DNA from: Calamus simplicifolius
Lineage: Eukaryota > Streptophyta > Magnoliopsida > Arecales > Arecaceae
NCBI GenBank assembly: GCA_900491605.1
Contig: UESW01003881.1
Coordinates: 1,211,772-1,275,771, forward strand
Direction of reading: 5' to 3'
Length of the DNA: 64,000 bases
This document shows positions 34,393 to 45,659 of the stretch, one piece after another (position 1 is the first letter of the stretch; each line of letters opens with the position of its first letter). The translations under genes and the position numbers were made by a program. Under the pieces are notes generated by a model. It was not told where the DNA came from, searched no databases, and worked only from the letters and a program-made list of their open reading frames with translations.

Positions 34393-36035
34393 TCAATTTA
34401 AGTATCTAAATATTCTTTTAACAGCAAACAAATGCGATTCTTTAGGATTAGATTGATATCTTGCACATAGACAAACAAAAAACATAATATCTAGCCTACT
34501 TGCAGTTAGGTAAAGAAGTGATCCGATCATACCTCTGTAATGCTTCTGATATACTTTCTTACCTTCTTCATCTTTGTCCAGCTTGCATGAGGGACTCATT
34601 GGTGTACCAAGAGGTTTAGCAGATTCCATAGCAAATTTCTTGAGTATTTCCCTTGTGTACTTTGTTTGGTTGATGAAAATCCCCGCTTTCTCTTGTTTGA
34701 TTTGAAGTCCAAGGAAGAAGTGGAGTTCTCCCATCATGCTCATCTTGAATTCTTCCTGCATTAACTTAGCAAATTCTTGGCAAAGGAGATTGTTAGTAGC
34801 ACCAAATATAATGTCATTAATGTAAATTTGAACAATTAATAAATGCTTTTCTTTTCTTTTTAAAAACAAGGTTTTATCAACATTTCCTCTAGAAAATCAT
34901 TTTTAATTAAAAATTTACTTAATCTATCATACCAAGCTATAGGTGATTGCTTTAAACCATAAAGTGCTTTGTGCAATTTGAAAACGTGATTTGGATATTC
35001 ATGATCTTCAAAACCAGGAGGTTGTTCAACATAAACTTCCTCATTTATAAAACCATTTAAAAATGCACTTTTAACATCCATTTGAAATAAGTTAAAATTC
35101 ATATGACATGCAAATGCAAGTAGTAGCCTAATGACTTCTAATCTAGCAACAGGTGCAAAGGTTTCATCAAAATCTATACCTTCTTCCTGATTATATCCTT
35201 TTGCAACTAATCTAGCCTTATTTCTAATTACCAATCCATTTTTATCCAATTTATTTCTAAAAATCCATTTAGATCCTATTATAGGGTGGTTTTTAGGTCT
35301 GTCTACTAGGGTCCAAACTTGGTTCCTAGTGAATTGGTTTAGCTCTTCCTGCATTGCTAACATCCAATAACTATCTTTCTCAGCTTCCTCTATAGTTTTA
35401 GGTTCTATATGAGATACAAATGCAAGATGATTATTGATATTTCTTATTGATGATCTAGTCCTTACACCTTGAGATGGATCACCTATGATTAGGTCCTTAG
35501 GATGACCATAAGCATATTTCCAATCTCTAGGTAGATCTTTATCATTATGAGCAGTATCAACACCATCATCCTTAGGTGAGTCATCATCCTTAGCTTCAGG
35601 TTCTTGATCTGAAGATACATTTAATTTTTTAATACCTCTTTCAATCAAAGATGTATCTTCCTCATCATCAATTTTATCTGAACTTGATGCTAAAGACTCA
35701 TCAAACACTATATGAATGGATTCTTCTACAACTAAGCTTCTCTTATTAAATACTCTATATGCCTTGCTAGATGTAGAATATCCTAGGAAAATACCTTCAT
35801 CAGACTTTGCATCAAACTTCCCAAGATTATCCTTTCCATTGTTATGAATAAAGCATTTACAACCAAATGCATGAAAGTAACCTAAATTTGGTTTCCTATT
35901 ATGCCATAGTTCATAGGGAGTCTTCTTAAGGATAGGTCTAATCAGGGCTCTATTTAGGATGTAACATGCTGTGTTTATAGCTTCCGCCCAAAAATATTTT
36001 GGAAGTTGGTTTTCACATAGCATGGTACGGGCCAT
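34393..36035 (-). pseudogene. Copia pol: integrase C-terminus and reverse transcriptase
   Basis: Integrase C-terminal part LPKYFWAEAINTACYILNR, then RT blocks VDRPKNHPIIGSKWIFRNKL, FDETFAPVARLEVIRLLLAF, FQMDVKSAFLNGFINEEVYV and YGLKQSPIAWYDRLSKF. After a frame break at about 34870 the catalytic box reads IYINDIIFG (34813-34824) instead of the expected YVDD. The Asp to Asn change should abolish polymerase activity. Confidence 0.9.
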
Positions 36036-36131
36036 GTCTTCTAAAGTCCTATTCTTTCTTTCTACAACTCCATTTTGTTGAGGTGTTCTAGGTGCTGAAA
36101 AGTTATAATGTATGCCTTTTTCAAAACAGAA

Positions 36132-37007
36132 TTATTCAAATAAGTGATTTTCAAATTCAGTTCCATGATCACTTCTAATAGACACTATGGTAGTGTTTTT
36201 CTTATTTGTGACTTTCTTAACGAATTTCAGGAATATTGAGAAAGTCTCATCTTTGTGAGCCAAAAATATTACCCAAGTGAATCTAGAGTAATCATCTACT
36301 ATCACTAGACCATATTTCTTTCCTCCTAGACTTATAGTTCTAGTAGGTCCAAAAAGGTCCATGTGTAGTAGCTCTAGTGGCCTAGTAGTTGAAATAACAT
36401 TCTTAGATTTGAAAGAAGTTCTTGTTTATTTTCCAAACTGACATGTATCACATATTCGATTATTTTCAAAATTTAAGCTAAGAATACCTTTAACTAGATA
36501 CATTTTCAATAGTTTAGAAATTAGGTGTGTGCTTGCATGACCTAATCTATGGTGCCATAGCCAACCAATCTCATTCATCTTAGCATTATTAGCAACTAAG
36601 CAATGATTACTTAGAGATAAATTACTTAAATTAATTAAGTACACATTGCCATAATGTTTACCAACAAGAATAATGCTATTATCAATGGGATTAGTAACAA
36701 TGCAAATAGAAGCTTCAAATGAAACTTTGAAACCTTTATCACACAGTTGGCTAATACTTATCAAATTATGTTTAAGTCCATCGACATATAAAACATTATC
36801 AATATGAGTAGATGGAGTAATTTGAATCTTACCAATACCCATGATATGGCCTTGACCATTATCACCAAAAGTAACTACTCCACCTCTTTTTGATTCAAGG
36901 GTAGTGAATTGATCTTTGTCACCCGTCATGTGTCTTGAGCAACCACTATCCAGGTACCATTTTCTTTTTAGTCTGATGGCTGCAAGACACTCCTGCAAAA
37001 CATTCAA
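36132..37007 (-). pseudogene. Copia pol: protease remnant and integrase
   Basis: KRKWYLDSGCSRHMTG carries the DSG protease signature. It is followed by the GAG_pre-integrase block (LWHHRLGHASTHLISKLLKM and CDTCQFGK, the HHCC zinc site) and the integrase core MDLFGPTRTISLGGKKYGLV...DDYSRFTWV...SDHGTEFEN. A stop near 36425 separates zinc site and core. Confidence 0.88.
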
Positions 37008-37627
37008 GTCTTAATTTTAGGTACCCAAGCCTTCTTGGGTCCTTCATGGTTAGATGCATTAAATACTGTTTCTTTGGGAACCCAAATCATCTTTCTTTTA
37101 TTATGTGGAGATTTACACATATAAGATTTATGTCCTTTATTTCCATATTTAAAACAAGTAATATTTGATGCTTTTTCAGCATGTATAAAAATATTCTTCA
37201 AAGATTTTTGCTTCTTAAGTGGATTATATCCTAATCCAGCTTTATCAAAGACATCTTTTTGATTGTCCAAAATCATATTAAGTTTGATAGAGCTTAAAGT
37301 AAATTTGTCAACAATAGGTTTAAGCCTATCAATTTCATTTTTCAAATTTTCATTTTCTTTTATCAAAACTTCCTTTTCTACAACATGCTTTTCATTTTCT
37401 AAGGATAGTTTTTGCATTTGATTTTTCAGATCTTTGTTCTTTGAACTTAAGTTTGCAAAATCATCCATTAATTCATAAAAAGTACTATGCAATTCATCGA
37501 AAGTAAAATCATCTAGAAAACTTGGATTTACCTCATCATTGTCCGCCATGAAGCATAGATTGGACATCTCACTCTTTTCTTCCTCTTCGGAACTTGAGCT
37601 TTCTGAATCACTCCATGTGGCCATCAT
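37004..37627 (-). pseudogene. Copia gag-pol linker (Sirevirus-type coiled coil)
   Basis: An acidic start (SDSESSSSEEEEKSEMSNLC) is followed by a coiled coil (NLSSKNKDLKNQMQKLSLEN and onward) and a second, partial knuckle (CFKYGNKGHKSYMC). It matches the extended gag of Sirevirus-type elements between knuckle and protease. Confidence 0.75.
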
Positions 37628-38581
37628 TGCCTTCTTTTTGAATTTTGGTGACTTTCTTTAGTTGTGGGCATTCAGATTTAAAATGATCCGATTTTTTACA
37701 TTCAAAACAAATAACTTCTTTTTCTTTACCCTTGTCCTCATATTTTCTTGCAAAGGGCTTTTTCTTTTCAAACTTCTTCTTCTTCATGAATTTTTTAAAT
37801 TTCCTTGTGATGAGTGCCATGTCCTCATCATCACTTTCATCTTTAAATTCATGAGGCTCTTCCATATATTCAGAAATCTTAAGAGCCATAGTCCTCTTCT
37901 TCTTTGACTCATCATCATCAACATGTTGCTTAATTTGAAGCTCATAAGTCATCAAGGATCCCAATAATTCTTCCAAGGGTAGGGTACTTAGATCTTTTGC
38001 CTCTTGTATTGCAATCACTTTAGCTTCCCAAGTCTAGGCAAAGAACGTAAAACCTTCCTCACAAGATCAGAATTATCATAAGATTTACCAAGGCTTTTTA
38101 AACCATTAACTATATCAGTAAATCTTGTAAACATATCAGTAATAGATTCACATGCATCCATCTTAAACAATTCATACTTATGAACTAGCATGTTAATCTT
38201 GGATTCCTTGACTTGATTTGTTCCCTCATGGGTAACCTCAAGTTTATCCCAAATTTCTTTAGCAGAAATGCAAATAGATATACGATTGAATTCATTTGCA
38301 TCTAATGAGCAGTATAAAACATTCATTGCTTTGGCATTAAGTTGTGCCAATTTTTTATCATGTTCATCCCATTCCATTTTCGGTTTAAGAATCTCCATGC
38401 CATTAATTCTAGCAGTGGGTGTGTGTGGTCCATTGACTATAATGCTCCATAGATCATAGTCAAGTGCTTGAATAAAGATTTTCATTCTAGCCTTCCAATA
38501 ACCATAGTTTAAACCATTAAACAAGGGTGGTCTATTAGTAGATTGGCCTTCGAAAAAAGATGAACCAGCTTGAGTTGCCAT
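37608..38581 (-). pseudogene. Copia gag with CCHC knuckle
   Basis: Starts MATQAGSSFFEGQSTNRPPL immediately downstream of the PBS leader. It contains FNGLNYGYWKARMKIFIQAL, EIWDKLEVTHEGTNQVKESK and a UBN2-like core, then after a frame change at about 38016 a Lys/Glu-rich stretch and the zinc knuckle CFECKKSDHFKSECP. It forms the particle and binds RNA. The single frame change splits the core from the knuckle. Confidence 0.88.
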
Positions 38582-38627
38582 GTGGATCTTTTACTCTTGA
38601 TCATTAGATCAAATCAAATGAGCACTA

Positions 38628-38639
38628 GCTCTGATACCA
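38628..38639 (-). other. Copia primer binding site (initiator Met tRNA type)
   Basis: TGGTATCAGAGC on the minus strand, two bases inside the 5' LTR. It is complementary to the 3' end of plant initiator methionine tRNA. Confidence 0.93.
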
Positions 38640-38641
38640 AT

Positions 38642-40042
38642 TGTTGGTCCAGATAGCAACCCAAGAGGGGGGGTTCAAAAATTTAAAATCTTTTGAAAAA
38701 TAAACCCCAGCGGAAATAAAACTTAGATTTGCACAGATTAAAACAGAATATGCACAAATAGAGAGTTAAAGATAATGAGACAATACGGCAAATACATGAG
38801 ATTTTATAGTGGTTCGGTGTACCTACACCTACGTCCACTCCCAAGTATCTCTTGGGTCCACACTATAATCAACCTAATTATAGCAGAGTTGTTTTGCAAG
38901 CTTACAACTCGAACTTGTTGTTTTCCCGGGTGCACAATGAACCTAGCTGGTTTTCAGGGCTCACCAGCACAAAACCTTACACCACAAGCAAACTGCTTGC
39001 ACAAGGCTAACAGCCTCAATGGAATTAATCCTCCGATTGACCCAGCAAACAATAATCATTTTTACAAAACAAAAGCTCCTCCAATGAGCAAATATACAAT
39101 GATAAAATACGAAATAAAGAGATAGGAATCAAAGCCTGATTTGCAGATCTTGATGGCTTGCTTCTTCTCTTTTCTCTTGGATGGATCTTCCTTTAGAATG
39201 CTCTTGAAGCTCCGAAGATCAGAAAACTAGGGCTTACTTCCTTTCTTGAGATTTCTTCAAAATGAGGCTATGAAGGCTTGAAATCTCTCTCTTTTCTTTT
39301 GGAGAATCAGTATGATCTTTCCTCTTGAATCTTCCCTCTTTTCTTTTCTGATGGATTTCAAAGATTTGTCTCTATTCTTTTCTTTTTGTCTTTCTTTTTC
39401 TATCCCTTTTCTCTATTTTTCTATCTCATTTTTGGATGCAGCAAACCCTCTTCTTATAGATCAGTTTAATCCATAAATAGTTTAAAACTATCCATTAGAA
39501 ACAAATATAAGAAGGATTAGATCCAAAAATAGCAATAGCCGTTGGAATTAAAAAGATAAAAGTAAAGTTTAGAGTCGTTCTGACAGTTCTGAAGTCGCGT
39601 TTGATATTCTGGAGTCGGCTCTAACTTTTCTAGAGTCGGCTCTAAATCAAAATCCCAAATCGCTTGAACTGGAGTCGTCTCTGACTTTTCTGAGGTCGAC
39701 ACAAAAATCTTCTGGAGTCGACTCTAACAGTTCCGGAGTCGACTCTAAGTCATGGCCAGAAAAACCATCGTTCTATCTTTTCTGTTGGAGTCGGCTCTAA
39801 CAATCCGAGAGTCGACTCTAAGTCTGTGCCGTTTTCCGGAATCGACTCTGCGATTCCATGTGTCGACTCTAATGTCTGAAATCTTACCTTGACATTAGAT
39901 TCGAACTAGAACTTGATTTATCTTATGATTTTGATTAATAAATCATATCATAAACTAAAAAATTAAACCAAAATCATTAGTAACTTCAAATGTTATACTT
40001 AAATAGTTTTGTTAATCATCAAAATCAACAATTGGGTCAACA
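38642..40042 (-). repeat. Copia 5' LTR
   Basis: 1401 bp. Same termini, palindrome cluster (about 39570-39880) and TATA box (about 39460-39448) as the 3' copy. The promoter here would drive element transcription leftwards. Confidence 0.95.
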
Positions 40043-41345
40043 AGGCTCGCCTTCGATCTCCATCAGAATGTGAGATCGAGGGGCAAGGAGAGGTGTGAGC
40101 TTACTCTCGTTGGGAACGAGGCTTCTGTGCCTGTTGTCGGGTCGACGAGGCGGGTCGGCTCGCCGGTGTCGAGGAGGCTTGCATGGTTCAGGGCGAGCAG
40201 GCTTGTGGCTGGAGCTCCTTGAAGATTCTCGGCGGGTGAAGTCGACTTCATCCGCACGGATATACTTTTGAGCCCAGAGGAGGAGGTCAGAATAAGAGCC
40301 CGGGGGCTTCTTATCCAAAGAAAAGGTGAAGCGAGACAGGAGGAGTCATCGCTTCAACGCCAGCATCGCTATCGCGTCGTCGAGATGGTAGACCTCGAGG
40401 GCGGCAGCTTTGAACCGGGACACAAAGTCCGCAGCAACTCTCCCTCCTTCTGACGTACGGAGAAGAGGCTATTCACCACCCTTGGAATTAGTCGGTAGGC
40501 ATCGAAATGTGCCAGAAAATCCTTCTCTAGCTCTCGGAAGGAGTCGATGCTGTGAGGGGGCAAGCGCGAGTGCCACGCGCGAGCGGCCTTCCGGAGAGTA
40601 GCGGGAAAGGCCTTGCAGAGAAGGGCGTCTACAGCGCCTTGAACCTGCATCATTGCTTTATAACTCTCGAGATGGTCAAGAGGATCTGTTGTACCATCGT
40701 ATGGGTCCACCTGGGGGAACCGAAACTTGGAGGGGACAGGCTCCTCCAATATCTGGCAGGTTTAAGGAGGGCGGGTGTCGAACTCTTCCTTCGGCTGATG
40801 GTTGATTTTTCTGGCGAGCTCGTTCAGCCATCGGTTGTACTCCTCCAGGTGCTCTTCCGCCTGTTGGTTGATTGTTGGGGCCCTCCGAGATGGCTCGGAG
40901 GAGGAAGAAGAAGATGAAGAAGACAGAGAGGGAGATGGAAGTCGAGGCTTCCACTTTGGCTCGTCTTGATGACGTGGCCCCGAAGGGATTTTGCTGGGGC
41001 CATGATCAGGAGACCGCGGCCGCTTGGAGGGCTCGCGGCGGGATTTTCTTAGGGAAGCTGGACGATGACCGGCCTCCCGCTGATCGGCCTCCCGCCGACC
41101 GGCCTCCCGCTGATCGGCTTCCCGTCGGCCAGCCTCCCACCGACCGACCTCTCGCCTTGGAGAACCTCCCCTCGTTGACTGCTGACTGGCGAGAGGAGCG
41201 ATTTGATGCTGGGTGGCCACATACTGCTGCTGTTGGAGCCCATGGACCATAGCAGTGAGAGTTTGGACTTGTTGGGAGAGGGTCGCTAATTGCTCCGCTG
41301 TTTGGGCAGCTGTGCTCGGTTGTGGGCAGGTGACTGGAGGATCGG
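40043..41345 (-). pseudogene. Gypsy-1 gag N-terminal part
   Basis: Continuation of the interrupted gag. It holds EEPVPSKFRFPQVDPYDGTT, DPLDHLESYKAMMQVQGAVD, CKAFPATLRKAARAWHSRLP and FRELEKDFLAHF, the Retrotrans_gag core of Tat elements. Upstream lies a basic low-complexity tract of repeated AGRREADQRE (15-bp DNA repeat at about 41062-41155) and SSSSSSSSSEPSRR. It ends abruptly at about 41345 where LINE-B begins. Confidence 0.82.
41062..41160. repeat. 15-bp tandem repeat in Gypsy-1 gag
   Basis: About six units of GACCGGCCTCCCGCT / GATCGGCCTCCCGCC, encoding a repeated basic pentapeptide (AGRRE/ADQRE) on the minus strand. Confidence 0.85.
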
Positions 41346-41994
41346 CGACAGGGGATCAGAATCAAGGATCCACTGTATCCGCAACCGCTGTCTCTAAAAG
41401 ATCTGCTACTGAAGAAGAGAGTGATGAAGTACTAGCTTTCCTCGGAGAGCCGTTGGGTCAGAATCAAAGAGATAGCCTTCCTGATCCTCCTTGGTCTGGA
41501 GAATGGTAATATCAGCTTCCACTAGCCAATTTTTCTCACAGGGTCCCCAACCTTCATTCTATTCCATATAGAAAGCATGCGCCTTGCAAGCTCAAGATGC
41601 CTAGGTAACCTATAGGTAGTACTGCCTCTGATAGGTATACGCCAAACTTGAGAGATGAGGGTCCGAGCCGAGCAGTAGGAAGTCTAAAATGAAACGATCT
41701 CCGCTACTGAGTGTCAACCTCAATGGATAGCAAAAGAGGACAATAATTCGAGGCAATCTTTGGCAGGTGAGTAACCGTAGAAGAAGGATACTTTTGAAGC
41801 CATTGGGTTGTGGTCATAGCTCTGTCCAGTTTCTCCCAAACACAGGCAGAACCCTAGCGATTATTACACCAGGTGAATTGGGGATCCGAGAATCCCAAAT
41901 CTAGCAACCCAGCAGAAGAGATGAAGGTCCTGAACTCGGTAATGTCCAGTGAGCCTACAAACTGTCAACCTTCTTTCTTTTCATTGGACCCAAT
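41346..41994 (-). mobile_element. LINE-B, endonuclease to RT-linker fragment
   Basis: Matches LINE-A positions about 16030-16670 base by base with substitutions: AATCCACTG, CTGTCTC, GAAGAAGAGAG and ATTACACCA..GTGAATTGGG recur in the same order. Encodes EFRTF, LLDLGF, QFTWCNNR-like endonuclease blocks. The left edge joins Gypsy-1 gag. The right edge is the Gypsy-2 insertion point (CCAAT, 41990-41994). Sequence resumes at 52231. Confidence 0.8.
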
Positions 41995-42564
41995 TATTAT
42001 CGCCAAAGCACGTCTTCCAAATGCCGAGTGACAAAGGAGCTCCTGGTCTCACCTCCTCGATAGGAATCCTGCAAGAAAGTCCTTAGAGATCGGTGGGTTC
42101 CGGCGAGGACCCTCTGATGGTCAAGTTAGTGCCTTGGAAAAACAGTAGTAAAAAATTGTCCCCCAGAAAATGCCTAACTCATCCTTTTATACCTATTCTA
42201 AAGTCCCCTTTTTGCATGCTTTCAGGAAGTGGTGGTCGTATAGGCGATAGTGGGTCTGGTCACATTCGTAATATCCCATCATCCGCGATCGTTGGGAGTT
42301 AGTGGGCCACGTGGCGGTTGCCAAAGACTAGTGCGCTATGTGGCAGTTGCAGGAAGATAGTGGGCCACGTGGTGGCTGCGGAGAGCTAGTGGGCCACGTG
42401 AAGGGGAACCCTGGAGTTTTGAGGCCGAGGGGACCCTGGAGGTCCGAGGCGGAGGGGACCCTGGAGGTCCGAGGCCATTGGGACCCTAGAGGTCCTAGGC
42501 CGAGGGAAACTCCTCGTTAGTTTCTTATCTCGTTAACTTTAACAAAGCTTGATCAGCTACATCA
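41995..42564 (-). repeat. Gypsy-2 3' LTR
   Basis: 570 bp. The plus-strand left end is TATTATCGCC where the other LTR has TGTTGTTGCC (terminal TG mutated to TA). The right end ...GCTACATCA abuts the PPT. Minus-strand TATA box GTATAAAAGG at 42192-42183. U3 holds three CACGTG boxes. Confidence 0.9.
42308..42400. promoter_or_regulatory. Triple G-box repeat in Gypsy-2 U3
   Basis: CACGTG at 42308-42313, 42366-42371 and 42395-42400, each in the longer context GTGGGCCACGTGG. It lies within an imperfect repeat upstream of the LTR TATA box. CACGTG(G) is the core bound by plant bZIP and bHLH factors. Confidence 0.65.
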
Positions 42565-42580
42565 GATGCCCCCCATCCCT
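42565..42580 (-). other. Gypsy-2 polypurine tract
   Basis: AGGGATGGGGGGCATC on the minus strand, directly before the LTR start TGATGTAGC. Confidence 0.8.
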
Positions 42581-42916
42581 GAGGTAGTGCGGGTTCACTT
42601 CCCGCCCATCGAAAGGGGTGTGAACTCGACCGGCAGCTGATCCAGCCTAACCACCAATGGCAATAGGGGCACATGTCCGCGAGGCGCGAGGACTCATTAG
42701 TGCCAGTGGCATGGGACATTGTAGCACCACGGCTCATGCCGATCTACACTATTGGATGTATGGGGATCCTTCTCGAAAAGGCAACGACCATTATTGCCAT
42801 CATTAGGCTGACGTTATCGATATCCCGCTATCGGCGTTGAATGACTGCTGAGGCATCCCTCCCAGTAGGAGGCGTGTGCATGGCAGGCTGGCTTAGATAG
42901 GACGACTCGAGGGGAG

Positions 42917-42925
42917 CTATAATAG
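42917..42925 (+). promoter_or_regulatory. TATA box of the Gypsy-2 antisense gene
   Basis: CTATAATAG on the plus strand, about 100-400 bp upstream of the first coding block. The position parallels 21444-21452 of Gypsy-1. Confidence 0.45.
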
Positions 42926-43009
42926 GGGGAATGCTCCAAATCTGATGCCCTACTGCTCCCTGAATCTTCTTCTCCTTAAGCTTCCCCTGTCCGGGTCCTG
43001 CCATCTTCC

Positions 43010-45325
43010 CCGCCATTTTCCCCCGTTAGCCAGGTCAGTCCTTCTCCCATATCTTCTTCACCTTCTTGGTCCTCTTCTGCCCTCCCTAAGGGCTATTTTC
43101 CTCCCGTGCACATGTAGGCTTCTCCATCTCCCACTCCTACCTGGTCCTCTTCCTCTTCCTCCGAGGACCAAGTTCCTCTGTCCCAGTGGTGGGTTATCAG
43201 TTGGGCCCCCATCAGGACCCGTTCGATCGCCGTTGGGACCCGTAGAGCCTCTTTAGAGTCTTCCGATAGGGTTGTCTCCACCGTGACCAGCCAGGATTAG
43301 AGCCATCTATAGGATCCCGGATAGCATCCGGTTGTATGCCCCTACCCCGGATGATAGGGTAATCTCCTCTTGTCCCAGGAGGGTTGCTCTGTACGAGGCC
43401 TCTCTCAAGGCCAGCCTCCAATTGCCTCTTCACCCTATGATCGCTAACCTTCTTGACTTCTATTCCCTGACTCTATCGCAATTGGTTCCGAATTCTGTCC
43501 GAACCATTTGCTCTTTCTTTGTTCTGTGCCGCCTCCACGGGTTAGAACCCAAGGTGTCCCTTTTCCGTAGTTTTTATAACCTCCATCAGCAGTCAGGTTG
43601 GTGGGTATTCCAACCTTGGCCCACTCGAATCTTGAAGTTTAGCCTCCCTACCTCGGTCAAAGGGTGGAAGACCTGGTTCTTTTTCGCCGACCTCAAAGGG
43701 GGGAGGCCAAGTTGGGGGGATCCAAATGTAGGGCTGAACCAGAATCACCTGGTAACTCCGAGGGACAAGGAGGCCTTCGGTATGTTGTAGATGGCCGATA
43801 TTCCCCGGTGTAACCAGCTTCTGACGAAGGATAACCTCCATTCGCGGGCCTCCTCCTGAGCGGCGATGAGCAGCCTTAGACGCTCTTCCTCTCACTGCCC
43901 CCCTTTCCTTTTTTCCTCTTTTTTTTTTTTAACTAACCTTGATTTGTGCAGCTATGAAGCTACCTGACCGTATGATGAGGAGGGCAGCAGTGAAGAAGAA
44001 GAAAGCTATTGGTAACACCGAGCCATCGAGGAAGAGGCCCCGGTCTCTGACCCCTTCCTGATCTCCAACCTGCTCTTCGACTCCGGCCCCATTGGTCCGC
44101 TGACCCCGAGGGTGTTAGGAGCAACCTTGGGGGAGCCAAGAGCCGGTCCTCCCCATCAATCTCACCATCGACATGCCTCCCGAAGGGCCCCGGACCGAAG
44201 CGACCCCCCCCGACTAAGGAGCCAACCTTTCTGGATGTGAGGCCATCTTACTCCGAGACCGAGCCGACCCCGGAGGGAGTTTCATTTGGGGCCCAGGCTG
44301 AGCGAGACCAGGTGTCGGCAGGTCTGCAGGCCGAGGAGGAGAGGTCAGCCTTTGATATGGCCCCGGCGGCGTCCCACCAGGACGGGACCAACAGGGAGGG
44401 CGAGCCCGAAGCCATCCCCTCCAGACTATCACTGATGAGCCAGGGGCTAGAGGCCGAGCAACTGGTGGCTCAGATCTGCCACCCCGAATATTAGAGAGAG
44501 CTCCACCGCCGAGGGGCCACGTCACTCCTCCAGGACGCCTTCTCAACTCAACTATGGGTGAGTGTTGTGGTTATTTCTTCACGCATTGATCTCACCCCTT
44601 TCTAATTGTTTGCTGATGACAACCTTCTGATGCAGATGGCGAACTCCCTTATGGTGTTGAGGGACATGCTTGCTCAGATTGAGGAGGCACTCCACCAGTC
44701 CCAGTGGGAGGCCACCGAGGTTCGGGCCCAGGCAGAGAGGACCGAGGGGGCCCTGGCAGTAGCCCTGGTCGAGCGGGCCGAGAAGCTCGACTGGGTCAAA
44801 CGCCAGGCCAGGACTGAGCTCGAGCATCTAAGGAAATGCCTAGAGGTCACTGAGGCAACCATCAGAGCTTAAGACCTACGTATCCAGTCTCTCGGCATCG
44901 AGGTGGAGGCGGCAGGGAAGTAGGCCTCCAATGCCGAGGAGATCGCTCGAGAGTCTGACGCTCATGTGGCAAAAATGGAGGAAGCCGTCCGTAGGGCCGA
45001 TGAGAAGGTTAGGGCCACCGAGGAGAGAGCCACGACAGCCGAGGAGAAAGTAGCCGCGACTAAAGGGAAGGCTCTCGTCTATGAAGAGAAGGCAGCTAGG
45101 GCAGTGGATGAGTTCCGAAAGAGCACTGCCTTCGCGGATGAATTGGCTGAAGCTTGCTCCGGCGCCTATCTCCTCAGCTTTAGGGATGACAAGGAGAAGG
45201 TCGGCTGAGTCCACAGCCTCTCAGGCCTCGATGATCTTGATCCAGACGAGGTGTCGGAGGAATCGTCAGTGTCTCCAAGGCCGACCAACGACGAGCTGAC
45301 CGACGGAGGGCCGACTGGGGCCTAA
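43010..45325 (+). pseudogene. Antisense ORF of Gypsy-2 (Transposase_28-type domain plus coiled coil)
   Basis: The conserved domain at 43332-43790 reads YAPTPDDRVISSCPRRVALY, LQLPLHPMIANLLDFYSLTL, LVPNSVRTICSFFVLCRLHG and FRSFYNLHQQSGWWVFQPWP, homologous to the Gypsy-1 antisense protein. A stop lies near 43789. Acceptor GTGCAG at 43951 and intron 44558-44635 (GTGAGT to ATGCAG) mark splicing. Later exons are Glu/Ala-rich coiled coil (EVRAQAERTEGALAVALVE, then EEAVRRADEKVRATEERATT). An AATGAA signal lies at about 45435. The start is uncertain and scattered stops make it a probable pseudogene. Confidence 0.7.
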
Positions 45326-45659
45326 GTAGACATATTCCCCTCCTTCTATATTGTTCATTCTTTTTCTCTCTCTTTTTTTATCTCTGTACTGAAGTCCGAC
45401 CGAGGTCAGCATTTTGTAACCCTTTTTGACAGAGCAATGAAAGTGGTGTTTTTGATAAAGAGTTAGACCCAGTGTCATTTAATGCATGTTTAGTTCCGCT
45501 AAGACATTGCCTTCGCAAGATCGAGTGAACTGGAAATAAGCTCGGCCCGGGGTTGAAGTAATAACTCAAGGCCGGTGCTGAGGTGGAACCATGGGGCCAG
45601 GTAACCAAGCTTCGAAGGTCCGATCGGGCATAAACCCCGAATGCCGATATCACATCGAG

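Larger units (their letters stand above)
29875..40042 (-). mobile_element. Copia element of Sirevirus type, complete with both LTRs, nested in Gypsy-1
   Basis: LTRs at 29875-31296 (3') and 38642-40042 (5') both start TGTTGG and end CAACA, flanked by the 5-bp duplication AGGCT (29870-29874 and 40043-40047). The PBS is TGGTATCAGAGC (minus strand, 38639-38628), complementary to the initiator Met tRNA end. A PPT AAAAAGGGGAAGAT abuts the 3' LTR. The order gag, integrase, RT, RNase H is that of Copia, and the 10.2-kb length, gag type and additional 3' ORF point to Sireviruses. The LTRs differ only at scattered positions, so this is one of the younger insertions here. The coding frames are broken. 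Confidence 0.93.
19547..41345 (-). mobile_element. Gypsy-1: Tat-lineage LTR retrotransposon, 5' LTR lost, split by a Copia insertion
   Basis: Minus-strand element with 3' LTR (19547-21023), PPT, plus-strand antisense gene (about 21444-24090), 141-bp tandem array, integrase, archaeal-type RNase H, RNase H, RT, protease and gag. The Copia element at 29875-40042 interrupts gag. Two RNase H domains in tandem plus the antisense gene place it in the Tat branch of Gypsy. At about 41345 gag runs straight into LINE-B sequence, so the PBS and 5' LTR were deleted. The pol frame carries stops such as that at 27325-27327. The left boundary rests on a TGATG start at 19547 and could be off by a few bases. 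Confidence 0.85.

Noticed and set aside
38628..38639. GCTCTGATACCA, resembling tRNA sequence
   Set aside because: It is the primer binding site complementary to the tRNA 3' end, next to an LTR. The same word at 59039-59050 has the same explanation. Neither is a tRNA gene.
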